Shown: positions 25,466-35,532 of the stretch, one piece after another
Layout: each line of letters opens with the position of its first letter
How positions within the stretch are numbered: position 1 is the stretch's first letter
Source of the DNA: Pelagibacterium nitratireducens
GTDB lineage: Bacteria > Pseudomonadota > Alphaproteobacteria > Rhizobiales > Devosiaceae
DNA length: 64,000 bases
Assembly: GCF_037044555.1 (NCBI RefSeq)
Contig: NZ_CP146275.1
Span: 2,894,501-2,958,500, forward strand
Reading direction: 5' to 3'
Translations under genes and position numbers: made by a program
Notes under the pieces: model-generated
Seen by the model: the letters and a program-made list of their open reading frames with translations, nothing else
The model's database searches: none
What the model was told of the DNA's origin: nothing

Positions 25466-26758
25466 TTAACCGGCAATCCGCTCGATCTCCGCCCCGCAGC
25501 GCGAAAGCTTGTTTTCGAGGCGCTCGAAACCGCGGTCGAGATGATAGATGCGGTTGACCACCGTTTCTCCACGCGCCGCCAGCCCGGCAATGACCAGCGA
25601 GACCGACGCACGCAAATCGGTTGCCATCACCTGGGCGCCCTTGAGTTCGGGGACGCCGGTCACGGTCGCGGTCTGTCCATCGACGTGGATGTTTGCGCCA
25701 AAGCGCGCGAGCTCGGCCACGTGCATGAAGCGATTCTCAAAAATGGTTTCCTTGATCGCCGATACCCCGCTCGAGCGGGCCATGAGCGCCATGAACTGGG
25801 CCTGCAGATCGGTCGGAAATCCGGGGAACGGATCAGTTTCGACATCGACGGGCATGATGCCGTTTCCATTGCGTTTGATGCGCAGACCGCCCTGCTCGGT
25901 GGTAACGTCCACCCCGGTGCGGACCAGCACGTCGAGCGCCGACTGCAACAGCTCGGGCCTTGCATTGCGCAGGAACACTTCGCCGCCCGTCATTGCCGCC
26001 GCAAAGGCATAGGTGCCGGTCTCGATACGGTCCGGAACCACCTCGTGGATCGCCCCATCGAGCTTTTCCACACCTTCGATGACCAGCCGTCCAGTGCCGA
26101 TGCCAGAAATTTTCGCGCCCATGGCGACGAGGCATTCGGCCAGATTGGTCACTTCGGGTTCGAGGGCGGCGTTTTCGATTGTCGTGGTTCCCTGGGCAAG
26201 AGTCGCTGCCATCATCACCACATGAGTGGCGCCGACCGAGACCTTGGGGAACCGGACGCTGGCACCCTTGAGCCTGCCGCCCGGTGCGCGCGCCAGCACA
26301 TAGCCGGCATCGATTTCGATTTCGGCGCCAAGCTGGCGCAAACCGTCGAGATAGAAATCAACCGGCCGCGTGCCGATGGCGCAACCGCCTGGCAGAGAAA
26401 CCTTGGCATGACCTTCCCTGGCCAGCAGCGGACCGATGACCCAAAAGCTGGCCCGCATTGTCGACACAAGTTCGTAAGGTGCTGTCGTGTCGACGATATC
26501 GGAGGCCGTGAAGGTGATCCGCTGCCCGCCCATTTCGGTGTCGCCGCGCCGCCGTCCATGCACGGCGATGTCGACGCCGTGATTTTCGAGGATGCGTTCG
26601 AGTTGCTTGACGTCTGCCAGGCGCGGCACGTTGACGAGCACCAGCGGCTCTTCGGTCAGAAGCGAGGCGATCATCAGGGGCAGAGCCGCGTTCTTGGCGC
26701 CCGAGATGTGGATTTCGCCATTGAGCTGATTGCCACCCACGATGCGGATGCGGTCCAT
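25466..26758 (-). CDS. murA: UDP-N-acetylglucosamine 1-carboxyvinyltransferase
   Basis: 430 residues. The start [20 protein letters not shown] and [11 protein letters not shown] carry the substrate Lys and Asn; the flexible loop has Cys126 in [13 protein letters not shown], the residue that fosfomycin alkylates, so a Cys-type enzyme. It transfers enolpyruvate from PEP to UDP-GlcNAc, the first committed step of peptidoglycan synthesis in the cytoplasm. GGAGT lies before the ATG. Confidence 0.97.
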   Translation of the reverse strand: MDRIRIVGGNQLNGEIHISGAKNAALPLMIASLLTEEPLVLVNVPRLADVKQLERILENHGVDIAVHGRRRGDTEMGGQRITFTASDIVDTTAPYELVSTMRASFWVIGPLLAREGHAKVSLPGGCAIGTRPVDFYLDGLRQLGAEIEIDAGYVLARAPGGRLKGASVRFPKVSVGATHVVMMAATLAQGTTTIENAALEPEVTNLAECLVAMGAKISGIGTGRLVIEGVEKLDGAIHEVVPDRIETGTYAFAAAMTGGEVFLRNARPELLQSALDVLVRTGVDVTTEQGGLRIKRNGNGIMPVDVETDPFPGFPTDLQAQFMALMARSSGVSAIKETIFENRFMHVAELARFGANIHVDGQTATVTGVPELKGAQVMATDLRASVSLVIAGLAARGETVVNRIYHLDRGFERLENKLSRCGAEIERIAG

Positions 26759-26866
26759 ATGGCACTCCTTGGACAGGGATTTCTGCGCGAATCGTCCTGG
26801 AACAGGCGATGCGAAGGTTGAAGCTGTTGGTAGCGCAGCCCGGGACGGGCCGCAAGAAACGGTGGT

Positions 26867-27031
26867 TCAGGTATCTTTTCTGCCGGTTGGCTCAGGTTTT
26901 GAAGTGCCCGTTGCCTCTTGTTGGTCCGACTGATCGGTCGGCGCGGTTCGTGCCTTGGCCTGTGCTTTACGGCGACGAAGATTTTCCCGCAGCTTTGCGG
27001 CCAATCTTTGGTCGCGATCCGGATTGGACAT
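26867..27031 (-). CDS. small basic protein next to murA
   Basis: 54 residues: MSNPDRDQRLAAKLRENLRRRKAQAKA, then a polar tail. Short proteins with the LRENLRRRKAQ core are common beside murA in this bacterial order, but no function is known. A longer frame upstream is composed of unrelated residues, so the internal ATG is used. It points toward murA, 108 bases away. Confidence 0.7.
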   Translation of the reverse strand: MSNPDRDQRLAAKLRENLRRRKAQAKARTAPTDQSDQQEATGTSKPEPTGRKDT

Positions 27032-27150
27032 GGACTGGACCCTGTCGGATATCGTTGGCGTTCTAGTGGCAGTTTTTTGCCCTTGCGTCCACACATGGCC
27101 TGTGGCAGTAGAGGCCCGCATTCGGATGGCTCACGGGCCATCACGCCGGC

Positions 27151-27225
<75 letters not shown>

Positions 27226-27307
27226 TTTTCCCTCTTCGGTATCGGCATGTCCAGTTTGAGGCAACGTTGAGCGGTTGCCGTGCGTTGTTGGGAAAAGGAG
27301 AGTGTTC

Positions 27308-27898
27308 ATGGAAAAAATCATTGCCGCCATCGTCACCGTATTTCTGGTTTCGCCGGCTCTGGCCCAGCCGGTAACGCCGGCGGCGCCCGTCGCGGCGGAG
27401 GTGACTGTGGTTCCCGGCGAGGTGGAGGCGCCGCAACCTGGAGCAGACGACCTCGATGAGCCGGTGCCCGACAATCCCTATTACGACGACCGCTCGACCG
27501 CCGCTGCGGTCATTGAATCGCTCTACAACGCCATTAGTCGCTCGGAATATCTGCGCGCATGGTCCTATTTCGAGCATGAGGACGGCATCGACCAGCAGGC
27601 CGATTTCGAAGCCTTTGCCGCCGGCTATCAGGATACCGAATCCGTCCAACTGATTGTCGGTCCCGAAGTCACCGAAGGTGCCGCCGGGACGATCTATTAC
27701 ACCATCCCGGCAGCCATCGAAGCGACCATGGCCGACGGAACAACCGCCCGTTTTGCGGGGTGTTACACCCTTCGGCTCGCTCAACCTGCGGTTCAGGCAA
27801 CCCCACCTTTTCGGCCAATGGCCATCACCGAGGGCGAACTCGATCCTGCCCAGGGCTCTCTGGACACCATCCTTCCGGGGAGTTGCGAACCGCAATAG
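27308..27898 (+). CDS. secreted protein of unknown function
   Basis: 196 residues. A signal peptide is clear: MEKIIAAIVTVFLVSPALAQ, cut after ALA. A Pro/Ala/Val-rich spacer follows, then a domain beginning TAAAVIESLYNAISRSEYLRAWSYFE, which has the helical start of SnoaL/NTF2-type folds; this is a weak resemblance. GGAGAG precedes the ATG. It follows tRNA-Thr by 82 bases and starts a group of three small exported or membrane genes. Confidence 0.75.
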   Translation: MEKIIAAIVTVFLVSPALAQPVTPAAPVAAEVTVVPGEVEAPQPGADDLDEPVPDNPYYDDRSTAAAVIESLYNAISRSEYLRAWSYFEHEDGIDQQADFEAFAAGYQDTESVQLIVGPEVTEGAAGTIYYTIPAAIEATMADGTTARFAGCYTLRLAQPAVQATPPFRPMAITEGELDPAQGSLDTILPGSCEPQ

Positions 27899-28028
27899 CG
27901 CTTGGCCCTGCGATACTGCGACAGTTGAGCAACAGAACGCTGTCTGCGCGCGTCAGGCAGCGACAGGGATGTTGAGACGGCCAGCGATTTGAAGTTGAGT
28001 GGCTTGAAATCGTGGGTGGGATTTGGTG

Positions 28029-28358
28029 ATGCGCGTTGCGGTAGCATCGGTGGTGGGTATTTTGGGGCTGGGATTTACCAACCCTGCGTTGTCGCAAGGT
28101 TTTTCCAACATCGAGGCGATCAATCGGTGTGATGCCTATGTCGAGAGCGCCATCAGGCCGGAAATCAGCGAGAGCTTCAAGGAGCGCTACAAGATCACCT
28201 GCTATTTCGGCCTCATCGATCCATTGATCCATGAAGACCACGAGGGCGTTTGCCTGCGCACCTCCCGCGCTTTTCCCGGCAGGGCCGGCGAGTTGGCCGA
28301 GCTTATGTGTGTGGGCGCCTACCAGAGCTATCTCGATGAAGCGGGGGCCGCGCAATAG
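28029..28358 (+). CDS. small secreted protein, unknown
   Basis: 109 residues with an N-terminal hydrophobic signal (MRVAVASVVGILGLGFTNPALSQ) and a mature part of about 85 residues holding four cysteines (RCDAYVE, ITCYFG, VCLRTS, LMCVGAY), which could form two disulfides in the periplasm. I do not recognise a family. The ATG is preceded by a GGTGGGA site; TTG and GTG lie in frame just before it. Confidence 0.68.
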   Translation: MRVAVASVVGILGLGFTNPALSQGFSNIEAINRCDAYVESAIRPEISESFKERYKITCYFGLIDPLIHEDHEGVCLRTSRAFPGRAGELAELMCVGAYQSYLDEAGAAQ

Positions 28359-28423
28359 AGGTTTGGGAACCGGGAGGCGGTCCTGATCGTTTGACCCTGC
28401 ACACAAGTGCATGGAGAACCGCT

Positions 28424-28744
28424 ATGGCTGATTTCAGTTTAACCAATGGCTTGGAAAAGCCCGCCAGATCCCAAATTCGCGAGTTGCGGCGTCAACTCGA
28501 TTCCATTTCCAAAAGCCTTGCTGATCACGGGCTCGATTTCGACGATCTGGCCGACGACGCCGGAGATTTCATCCATGGCGCCCGCAAGAATGCAAGGCGG
28601 GCAACCAAGCAGGCGCGCAAGGATATCGACGTTCTTTCGCGCGCCGCACACAAGGCTCCCGCCAGCGCCGGCGCGGTACTTGTCGTGGCGGCCGCGGTGG
28701 GATTTGGGCTTGGTTATCTCCTGCACATCGCCCAGGAGCACTGA
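28424..28744 (+). CDS. ElaB/YqjD/DUF883-like membrane-anchored protein
   Basis: 106 residues. A long charged helical part (about 1-75, with KNARRATKQARKDIDVLSRAA) is followed by one C-terminal membrane span (AGAVLVVAAAVGFGLGYLLHI). This is the layout of ElaB/YqjD proteins, which sit in the inner membrane and bind ribosomes in E. coli stationary phase. The match is by architecture. It ends five bases before the convergent tex gene. Confidence 0.75.
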   Translation: MADFSLTNGLEKPARSQIRELRRQLDSISKSLADHGLDFDDLADDAGDFIHGARKNARRATKQARKDIDVLSRAAHKAPASAGAVLVVAAAVGFGLGYLLHIAQEH

Positions 28745-28749
28745 CCTCT

Positions 28750-31050
28750 CTATTTGCTTCGACGCAAGGCATCGCTCAACGCGGCGCCGAGTGCGCCCTG
28801 CGAGGGTGAGGATTGAGCGGTTTTTTTCGGCCGGGGCGTATTGCGTTCCGGCTGCGCCGTTTTGGCGTGACGGTCAGGCGAAGCGTCGCGCCGCATGGAC
28901 AGGCTGATCCGCTTTCGCCTAACGTCGACTTCGAGCACCTTGACCTTGACCACATCACCGGCCTTGACGACCTCGTGAGCGTCCTTGACGAAGCGGTCGG
29001 CGAGTTGGGAAACGTGAACCAACCCGTCCTGATGCACCCCAATGTCGACAAAGGCTCCGAAGGCGGCAACGTTGGTTACCGTGCCTTCGAGCATCATGCC
29101 CGGCTTGAGATCGGAGATTTGCTCGATTCCGTCGGCAAACGTGGCTGTCTTGAATTCCGGCCGCGGATCTCGGCCGGGCTTTTCAAGTTCGGCTAGAATA
29201 TCGCGGACCGTGGGCAACCCGAAGGTGTCATCGACAAAGCTGTGTGGGTCGAGGGTTTTGAGCGCAGCGCTGTCGCCCATCAACTGGCGGATATCGCGGC
29301 CGCAGGCGGCCACTATCTTTCGCGCCACGCCATAGGCTTCGGGGTGGACCGAGGACGCATCGAGCGGTTCGGAGCCATCGCGGATCCGCAGGAAACCGGC
29401 AGCCTGTTCAAAAGCCTTTGGGCCGAGGCGCGAAACTGACAGCAATTGCTTGCGGGCTGAAAACGCTCCATTGGCATCGCGATGGGCGACGATGGCTTCA
29501 GCGAGTGCGCTGCCAAGCCCCGACACCCGCGCAAGAAGCGGGGCCGATGCCGTATTGAGATCGACGCCCACCGCATTCACCGCATCTTCCACCACGGCAT
29601 CGAGCGCCTTGGCGAGCCTGTATTGATCAACATCGTGCTGATACTGGCCCACGCCGATCGATTTGGGCTCGATCTTGACCAGTTCGGCCAGAGGATCCTG
29701 CAGGCGGCGGGCGATGGAGACCGCGCCGCGCAGGGAAACATCGAGTTCGGGGAGTTCGTTGGACGCCGTTTCAGAGGCTGAATAGACCGAGGCGCCCGCT
29801 TCGCTGACGACAACTTTCATCGGCTTGGGTGCGGGGATCATGGTCAACATCTCGCTCACAAGTCGCTCGGTTTCGCGGCTGGCAGTACCATTGCCGATGG
29901 CGACCAGATCGATCTTGTGCCGGGCAACCAGTGCCGTCAGCGCGGCAAGGCTGCCCTGTATGTCGTTGCGGGGCTGGAACGGATAGATGGTCGCTGTATC
30001 AAGCACCTTGCCAGTGGCATCGACCACAGCCACCTTGACCCCCGTGCGGATTCCGGGATCGAGGCCCATCGTGGCACGATTGCCGGCCGGCGCGGCCAGC
30101 AGCAGGTCCTTGAGATTGCGCGCAAAGACCGTGATCGCTTCGTCTTCGGCCCGCTCGCGCAGGCGCCCCATCAGATCGACCGAGAGGTGAAGCCAGAGTT
30201 TGACCCGCCAGCTCCAGCGCGCGACATCCATTAGCCACTGATCGGCGACCCCGCCATCGGCGCGGATACCGAAATGGGCGGCAACCATGGTTTCGGCGGG
30301 CTTGTATTTGCCTTCGGCGTCGGCATCGAGTTCGAGATCGACGGCCAGCACCTCTTCGTTGCGGCCGCGCAGCATGGCCAACGCCCTGTGGCTGGGAACT
30401 TTGGACCAAGCCTCGGCGTGATCGAAATAGTCGGAAAACTTGGCGCCCTGCTCTTGCTTTCCGTCAATGACCCTGGCCCGCAGGACCGCTTTGCGTTCCA
30501 TATAATCGCGCAGCCGACCGATCAGTTCGGCATCCTCGGCAAACCGTTCAGCGAGAATGTCACGGGCGCCTTCGAGCGCCATTTTGGTATCGGGCACATC
30601 GTCTGAAAGGTATTTTTCGGCCTCGGTCAACGGCGTAAGCGAGCGATTTTCAAACAGGGTCTCGGCCAGCGGTTCCAGGCCGCGCTCGCGGGCGATTTCG
30701 GCCTTGGTGCGGCGCTTGGGCTTATAGGGAAGATAGATATCCTCGAGCTCAGATTTGGTCATGACCCTGGCGATCTGGGCGGACAGGTCGCTGGTGAGTT
30801 TGCCCTGTGAATCGATCGATTGCAGGATGGCCGCCCGGCGCGCTTCAAGCTCGCGCAGGTAGCCCAACCGCGTTTCCAGCGTCCGCAGTTGCGCATCGTC
30901 GAGACCGCCGGTGACTTCCTTGCGGTATCGCGCAACGAAAGGAACCGTGGCGCCGCCATCAAGCAGATCAACGGCGGCCCTTACCTGTTCGGGACGGGCC
31001 GCAATTTCGGTTGCGATGAGTCCGGCGATGGCTTTTGCGATGTCGGTCAT
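28750..31050 (-). CDS. tex: RNA-binding transcriptional accessory protein Tex
   Basis: 766 residues. Tex_N helices (about 1-190, [17 protein letters not shown]), a YqgF/RNase H-like domain ([17 protein letters not shown]), helix-hairpin-helix units ([19 protein letters not shown]) and a C-terminal S1 domain ([21 protein letters not shown]) follow in family order. Tex affects transcription and RNA handling and is nearly universal in bacteria. A basic tail follows the S1 domain. Confidence 0.96.
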   Translation of the reverse strand: MTDIAKAIAGLIATEIAARPEQVRAAVDLLDGGATVPFVARYRKEVTGGLDDAQLRTLETRLGYLRELEARRAAILQSIDSQGKLTSDLSAQIARVMTKSELEDIYLPYKPKRRTKAEIARERGLEPLAETLFENRSLTPLTEAEKYLSDDVPDTKMALEGARDILAERFAEDAELIGRLRDYMERKAVLRARVIDGKQEQGAKFSDYFDHAEAWSKVPSHRALAMLRGRNEEVLAVDLELDADAEGKYKPAETMVAAHFGIRADGGVADQWLMDVARWSWRVKLWLHLSVDLMGRLRERAEDEAITVFARNLKDLLLAAPAGNRATMGLDPGIRTGVKVAVVDATGKVLDTATIYPFQPRNDIQGSLAALTALVARHKIDLVAIGNGTASRETERLVSEMLTMIPAPKPMKVVVSEAGASVYSASETASNELPELDVSLRGAVSIARRLQDPLAELVKIEPKSIGVGQYQHDVDQYRLAKALDAVVEDAVNAVGVDLNTASAPLLARVSGLGSALAEAIVAHRDANGAFSARKQLLSVSRLGPKAFEQAAGFLRIRDGSEPLDASSVHPEAYGVARKIVAACGRDIRQLMGDSAALKTLDPHSFVDDTFGLPTVRDILAELEKPGRDPRPEFKTATFADGIEQISDLKPGMMLEGTVTNVAAFGAFVDIGVHQDGLVHVSQLADRFVKDAHEVVKAGDVVKVKVLEVDVRRKRISLSMRRDASPDRHAKTAQPERNTPRPKKTAQSSPSQGALGAALSDALRRSK

Positions 31051-31264
31051 GAGAATCCGGGACTGGTCAAACGATGGCCGGACATTAGGCGGCGATTATG
31101 GCGGGTGCAAAGCTTCAATCGTCCCATCCACAGGCTGAACCGCGACGGCCACCACCGATTTTGTGACCGCCGGGCAACACCGCTGCACGTGCAGATGTCC
31201 ATCACTGCTCCGTGACCGGTGAGCGCCTTTTTCGCGCCACTATTGATGCGGTAACCCATAGGCC

Positions 31265-31612
31265 ATGACGCGCTACTTGCCCATTTTGATGCTCGCCTTC
31301 GGGCTCTTGCTGGTTTCGGCCTCGTTCGCCTCGGCGCGTGCGCCCGAGACGCTGCCGGTTGGCGTGGACGCGCTTTGTCTCGATGCATCAGCCAAGGTTG
31401 CTTTCGACAGCGAGGCGCCCGAAAAGCTCGGCCGTTGCTGGAAGCAGATGGGTCTGGGCATTCTCGTACCGGGGTGCCAGTTCCATGCCGATCTTGCCCG
31501 CGTCGAACAACCGCCCAAACCCGATGCCCATAATTGCTGGCCCGCTCCTATGGAGCTGGTAGTCGACGACGACCCGCCGCAATTGCTCGATATTCCCCCG
31601 CCCCGCGCCTGA
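31265..31612 (+). CDS. small secreted protein, unknown
   Basis: 115 residues with a signal peptide (MTRYLPILMLAFGLLLVSASFASA). The mature part holds four Cys (ALCLDA, GRCWKQ, PGCQFH, NCWPAP) and a proline-rich, acidic end. No family recognised. It lies between tex (divergent) and the L,D-transpeptidase (same strand, 67 bases on). Confidence 0.65.
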   Translation: MTRYLPILMLAFGLLLVSASFASARAPETLPVGVDALCLDASAKVAFDSEAPEKLGRCWKQMGLGILVPGCQFHADLARVEQPPKPDAHNCWPAPMELVVDDDPPQLLDIPPPRA

Positions 31613-31679
31613 GATCGTGCCACGCCCCATCCTTTTTGACTGGTGAGCGCTTTGCGCCGCCAAACCATGAGATTTTGAC

Positions 31680-32348
31680 ATGTCCGAACTGACCCTTTCC
31701 CGGCGCGGCTTCATGGCCGGCGCTTCGAGCCTGCTCGCAGCCACTGCCGCCGGTTGTACGACCACCACGCAACCAAGAACCCAAATTCAGCTGCCACCGC
31801 CGATCTCGCCGGAGGTGGTGGCCATGTATGCGGCGATGCCGGAGGAACAATTTGCCGTTCCGGCGGTCGATTTGCGCTATCTCGACCAGAAATATTACCG
31901 TCAGCGCGTTCCGTACCCGACGAGCGAAAAGGTCGGGACGGTTATTGTCGATACGCCGAATTTCTATCTCTATCACGTCGAAGACGGCGGCACCGCCATG
32001 CGCTATGGCGCAGGCCTGGGCCGGGCCGGATTTGAATGGTCGGGCCGCGGGCACATTGCCTATTCGCGCGAATGGCCGATCTGGACACCGCCATCGGAAA
32101 TGGTGGATCGCCAACCAGAACTCGAAAAATGGCGCAATGGCCAGCCCCCCGGGCTCGACAATCCGCTCGGCGCCCGCGCGCTCTATATTCATGAGGGCAA
32201 TCGCGACACGATCTACCGCATCCATGGCACCGGCGAGACCTGGACCATCGGCCATGCCGTCTCGTCGGGATGCGTGCGTCTGCTGCATCAGGACGTCATC
32301 CATCTCGCCGACGCTGTGCGGTTCGGCTCGACGATCGTCGTTCTTTAA
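31680..32348 (+). CDS. L,D-transpeptidase (YkuD), Tat-type lipoprotein
   Basis: 222 residues. The N-terminus SRRGFMAGASSLLAATAAGC combines a twin-arginine motif with a lipobox Cys, so export by Tat and lipid anchoring are likely. The YkuD domain covers about 95-222, with VIVDTPNFYLY and the active-site region HGTGETWTIG...SSGCVRL; the nucleophile Cys is present and the residue before the Gly is Ser, not the more usual His. It makes 3-3 cross-links in peptidoglycan or attaches proteins to it. A strong terminator follows. Confidence 0.92.
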   Translation: MSELTLSRRGFMAGASSLLAATAAGCTTTTQPRTQIQLPPPISPEVVAMYAAMPEEQFAVPAVDLRYLDQKYYRQRVPYPTSEKVGTVIVDTPNFYLYHVEDGGTAMRYGAGLGRAGFEWSGRGHIAYSREWPIWTPPSEMVDRQPELEKWRNGQPPGLDNPLGARALYIHEGNRDTIYRIHGTGETWTIGHAVSSGCVRLLHQDVIHLADAVRFGSTIVVL

Positions 32349-32363
32349 GGCCTGGTCCAAAGG

Positions 32364-32398
32364 AAAAGGGCGCCCCGGTTTGCCGGGGCGCCCTTTTT
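32364..32398. terminator. rho-independent terminator, probably bidirectional
   Basis: An 11-bp GC-rich stem (GGGCGCCCCGG with CCGGGGCGCCC), TTTG loop, TTTTT on the right and AAAA on the left. It lies between the convergent L,D-transpeptidase and OmpA-type genes and can stop transcription from both sides. Confidence 0.9.
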
Positions 32399-32417
32399 AT
32401 TACAGATTCCGTCTCGG

Positions 32418-33080
32418 CTAATTGCGAATCGGAACGATCCGGATTTCGACGCGGCGGTTCTGGGCACGGCCCGCTTCGGTCGAATTATCGGCGATCGGGT
32501 TGGCCATGCCGCGGCCTTCAACAAAGAAGCGGCGCGGGTCGACGCCGAACTGGGCGAGCGTACGTTGCACCGAAGTTGCGCGCTGCTGGGAAAGCGTCAG
32601 ATTGTAGCTCGCCGAACCCGTGGAGTCGGTATAGCCGATGATATCGACCAGGGTCTGGTTGTATTCCTGAAGCACGAGGGCGACCGAGCGCAGCGTGTTC
32701 TGGAAGGCGGGCTGGATATCGGACTGGTTGACGCCGAATGTAATGTTGGATGGCATGTTGAGGATGATGTTGTCACCCACACGCGTCACCGAAACGCCCG
32801 TGCCCTGGAGCTGGGCGCGAAGCTGAGCTTCCTGCTGATCCATGTAGTTGCCGATTGCACCGCCGGCCAGCGCACCGACGCCGGCGCCGATCAGCGCACC
32901 AACCCGGGCATCGCCCATCGCCGAGCCGATCAGCGCACCGCCGATGGCGCCACCGCCGGCACCCACCAGGGCTCCTCCCGCAGTGTTGGAAAGCTGGGAT
33001 TCCCCGGTATAGGGATTGGTGGAACAACCAGCGAGCAAGAGCGCTGCTAGGGCTGTAAGGGCAACTGCCTGTTTTTTCAT
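32418..33080 (-). CDS. OmpA-family outer-membrane lipoprotein
   Basis: 220 residues. Lipobox LLLAGC near residue 19, then a Gly/Ala glycine-zipper region (about 30-75, GGALVGAGGGAIGGALIGSA) and an OmpA C-terminal domain (about 110-220) with NIILNMPSNITFGVNQSDIQP, the peptidoglycan-binding YTDSTGS segment and LSQQRATSVQRTL. It resembles E. coli YiaD and should tie the outer membrane to peptidoglycan. Confidence 0.93.
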   Translation of the reverse strand: MKKQAVALTALAALLLAGCSTNPYTGESQLSNTAGGALVGAGGGAIGGALIGSAMGDARVGALIGAGVGALAGGAIGNYMDQQEAQLRAQLQGTGVSVTRVGDNIILNMPSNITFGVNQSDIQPAFQNTLRSVALVLQEYNQTLVDIIGYTDSTGSASYNLTLSQQRATSVQRTLAQFGVDPRRFFVEGRGMANPIADNSTEAGRAQNRRVEIRIVPIRN

Positions 33081-33515
33081 TTTAAGCTCACCGCTTTGTG
33101 ATTGTCGCCGCGATCATTGCTGGCCAATTGCGGCAGGAACGTGATTGTGGCCGGTTTCCAAATGCGGTGGTTTTACCCTGACTTTGGCAATTTGTCAGTC
33201 CAAAGATACGAGCCAAAATTGCCGCCTTCAGCAGGTCCTCGCGTCATTGGGTCGCGCCGCCGGTACTCTTCACCCGATCACAATTATGGCTATAGTGCAG
33301 CGATCCTGTCCGATCGGCGTCGATTGCAAGGGCGTAATGGTGTGATTTGCCAATGACATCCTGCCCACCGATTTGATAAAGATCATGTCGCCCTGCGTTT
33401 TGCAGAGCATAAAAGACACTAAAGAAAAGACGCGGCCGTTTTCAAGGCTCGCCATATTACTATGTATAAAAGCGCCGCCGCACCTTAGTCCGGTGACGCC
33501 AGTGGAGTAGGCCTC
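33081..33515. promoter_or_regulatory. 435-base divergent control region of the OmpA-type gene and hemA
   Basis: No credible gene. Two structures stand out. TTGATAAAGATCAT at 33373-33386 fits the FNR/FixK box (TTGAT-N4-ATCAA) with one mismatch and lies 130 bases before the hemA ATG. CTTTGG at 33182-33187 and CCAAAG at 33200-33205 form an inverted repeat closer to the lipoprotein gene. An AT-rich stretch around 33450-33470 could hold the hemA -10 element. Confidence 0.4.
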
Positions 33516-34796
33516 ATGGACTATCGCGGCATCTTCGAAGATGCGATCGACGCGCTTCGGGTTGAAAAGCGTTATCGCGTCTTTGCCGATATCGAACGTA
33601 TTGCCGGGCATTTTCCTCGCGCCGTCTTCCGTGACAGCGCAGACAACGCCCGCGAAATCACCATCTGGTGTTCCAACGACTATCTGGGCATGGGCCAGCA
33701 CCCCGCGGTGATCGGCGCCATGCAGGAAACGGCTGGCAAGCTCGGCGCCGGCGCCGGCGGCACCCGCAACATTTCGGGCACCAACCGCCCACTGGTCGAA
33801 CTCGAGCGTTCGCTTGCCGACCTGCACCGCAAGGAAGCCGCGCTGGTCTTCACCTCGGGGTTCGTTTCCAACGAGGCGACGATTTCAACTGTTGCGCGAC
33901 TGATCCCCGATTGCCTGATCCTGTCCGACCAGCTCAATCACGCCTCAATGATTCAGGGTGTGCGGCAGTCGGGTATGGAAAAGAAGATTTTCCGCCACAA
34001 TGACCTCGACCATCTGCGCGACCTGCTCGCCGCGGCCGGCAAACAGCGCCCCAAGCTGATCGTGTTCGAATCCGTCTATTCGATGGATGGCGACGTTGCC
34101 CCGATCGAAGCGATCGCCGATCTGGCCGACGAGTTCGGCGCCATGACCTATATCGATGAAGTTCATGCGGTCGGCATGTATGGCCCGCGCGGCGGCGGCA
34201 TCTGCGAGCGCGACGATCTTATGGACCGGATCGACATCATCGAGGGAACGCTCGCCAAAGGGTTTGGCGTCATGGGCGGCTATATAACGGCCAACAAGGC
34301 CATCGTGGATGCCGTGCGCTCCTATGCGCCCGAATTCATTTTCACGACCGCCCTGCCCCCGGCGCTTTGCGCGGCGGCCCGCACCTCGATCGAGCACCTC
34401 AAGGTCTCCAATGTGGAACGTGAAGGCCAGCAGCGCCAAGCCGGCCGTGTGAAACGCGTTCTGGCCGAGGCCGGTTTGCCGGTCCTGCCGACCGACACTC
34501 ACATTGTTCCGCTGATCGTTGGCGATGCACGCCTGTGCAAGGCGGCCAGCGACATGCTGATGGATCGGCACAACATCTATATCCAGCCCATCAACTATCC
34601 CACTGTTCCCAAGGGCACCGAGCGGCTGCGCATTACCCCAACCCCCTACCATACCGACGACATGATCGCCGAGCTTTGCGACGCACTGATCTCGGTCTGG
34701 CAGGCACTGGAACTGCAGCGCGATTTCGACATGTCCAAGCTGATGGAAAACAAGCTCGTCGCGGGAGACCTGACACTGCCAACGGTTGGCGGATAG
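33516..34796 (+). CDS. hemA: 5-aminolevulinate synthase
   Basis: 426 residues. It condenses glycine and succinyl-CoA to 5-aminolevulinate, the first step of the Shemin heme pathway used by alphaproteobacteria. Visible residues: GTRNISGTN (substrate loop), [14 protein letters not shown], the PLP-binding [14 protein letters not shown], and Lys248 in [14 protein letters not shown], the Schiff-base lysine. The end [14 protein letters not shown] is also typical. It is preceded by a long control region with a possible FNR/FixK site. Confidence 0.98.
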   Translation: MDYRGIFEDAIDALRVEKRYRVFADIERIAGHFPRAVFRDSADNAREITIWCSNDYLGMGQHPAVIGAMQETAGKLGAGAGGTRNISGTNRPLVELERSLADLHRKEAALVFTSGFVSNEATISTVARLIPDCLILSDQLNHASMIQGVRQSGMEKKIFRHNDLDHLRDLLAAAGKQRPKLIVFESVYSMDGDVAPIEAIADLADEFGAMTYIDEVHAVGMYGPRGGGICERDDLMDRIDIIEGTLAKGFGVMGGYITANKAIVDAVRSYAPEFIFTTALPPALCAAARTSIEHLKVSNVEREGQQRQAGRVKRVLAEAGLPVLPTDTHIVPLIVGDARLCKAASDMLMDRHNIYIQPINYPTVPKGTERLRITPTPYHTDDMIAELCDALISVWQALELQRDFDMSKLMENKLVAGDLTLPTVGG

Positions 34797-34844
34797 CATA
34801 GCCAGCCCCTGTGGCATTGGTCCGCGAACGCGATTTCGAGACGA

Positions 34845-34872
34845 ACGGGGCATGTGCGAACACGCCCCGTTT
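34845..34872. terminator. possible hemA terminator hairpin
   Basis: AACGGGGC and GCCCCGTT form an 8-bp stem, with an inner GTG/CAC extension across a two-base bulge. The T-run afterwards is short, so strength is uncertain. It lies between the convergent hemA and FixJ-like genes. Confidence 0.45.
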
Positions 34873-34896
34873 GCGTGTGCGATCTCGAGTTGAGCA

Positions 34897-35532
34897 CTAG
34901 CTCGTCAAGACGATCCGGATCAGGTCGGCGGTATTGCGGGCGCCCAGCTTTTCCATGACCCTGGCCCGATGCACCTCGATGGTGCGGGGGGAAATTCCCA
35001 ACTCGCGCCCGGCTTCCTTGTTGGATTGTCCGTTGGTAACCAGTTGCAGGACCTCGCGTTCACGGGGCGTTAGTTGGGCAAAGCCGCGGATCTCGACTTC
35101 GCGCTGGCCATCCTGAGAGGGTTTGAGATGAACATCGCGCCGCAGGGTGTCACGCACCGCGCGGACGAACCGCTCGGAATCCACCGGCTTTACGAAAACA
35201 TCGCTCGCCCCTGAGCGCATGGCCTCGACGGTCCCATCAACAAGCGGGCGATCTGCCAGCATGAAGACCGGAATGCCCGATCGCATATCCTTGATGCGCC
35301 GCAAGGCGGGCAGCATATCCTCGCCCTCCAGGTCAAAATTGAGAATCACCACATCCGGGCGCCGCTGTCCGAAGCGAGCGATGAAATCATCGCTATTGCG
35401 CGAAATGGCCGTTTGGAAGCCCTCGAGCCGAAACAGCACATCGAGTCCGTCACACGTGGGCTGGTCGCTGTCGACAATGTGAACCAGTCGGTCACGGTTG
35501 AGAAATGGCCGATAGGAAATTTCCGAATTCAT
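34897..35532 (-). CDS. FixJ-like regulator with degenerate receiver
   Basis: 211 residues. An N-terminal receiver-like domain (about 16-130) keeps the switch region and Lys in FVKPVD, but the phosphoacceptor Asp, expected in a VVLLD-type strand, is Asn65 (VVILNFDLEG), and one of the two acidic pocket residues is also changed (IVDSDQP). The C-terminal LuxR HTH (about 145-208, TPREREVLQLVTNGQSNKEAGRELGISPRTIEVHRARV) is complete. It is therefore probably a phosphorylation-independent DNA-binding protein. It is convergent with hemA; target genes are unknown. Confidence 0.85.
   Translation of the reverse strand: MNSEISYRPFLNRDRLVHIVDSDQPTCDGLDVLFRLEGFQTAISRNSDDFIARFGQRRPDVVILNFDLEGEDMLPALRRIKDMRSGIPVFMLADRPLVDGTVEAMRSGASDVFVKPVDSERFVRAVRDTLRRDVHLKPSQDGQREVEIRGFAQLTPREREVLQLVTNGQSNKEAGRELGISPRTIEVHRARVMEKLGARNTADLIRIVLTS

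Noticed and set aside
25541..26821. 426-codon open frame on the + strand opposite murA
   Set aside because: It is a shadow of murA; the murA frame has full family motifs and the + frame is His/Asp/Gly-rich without a recognisable domain.
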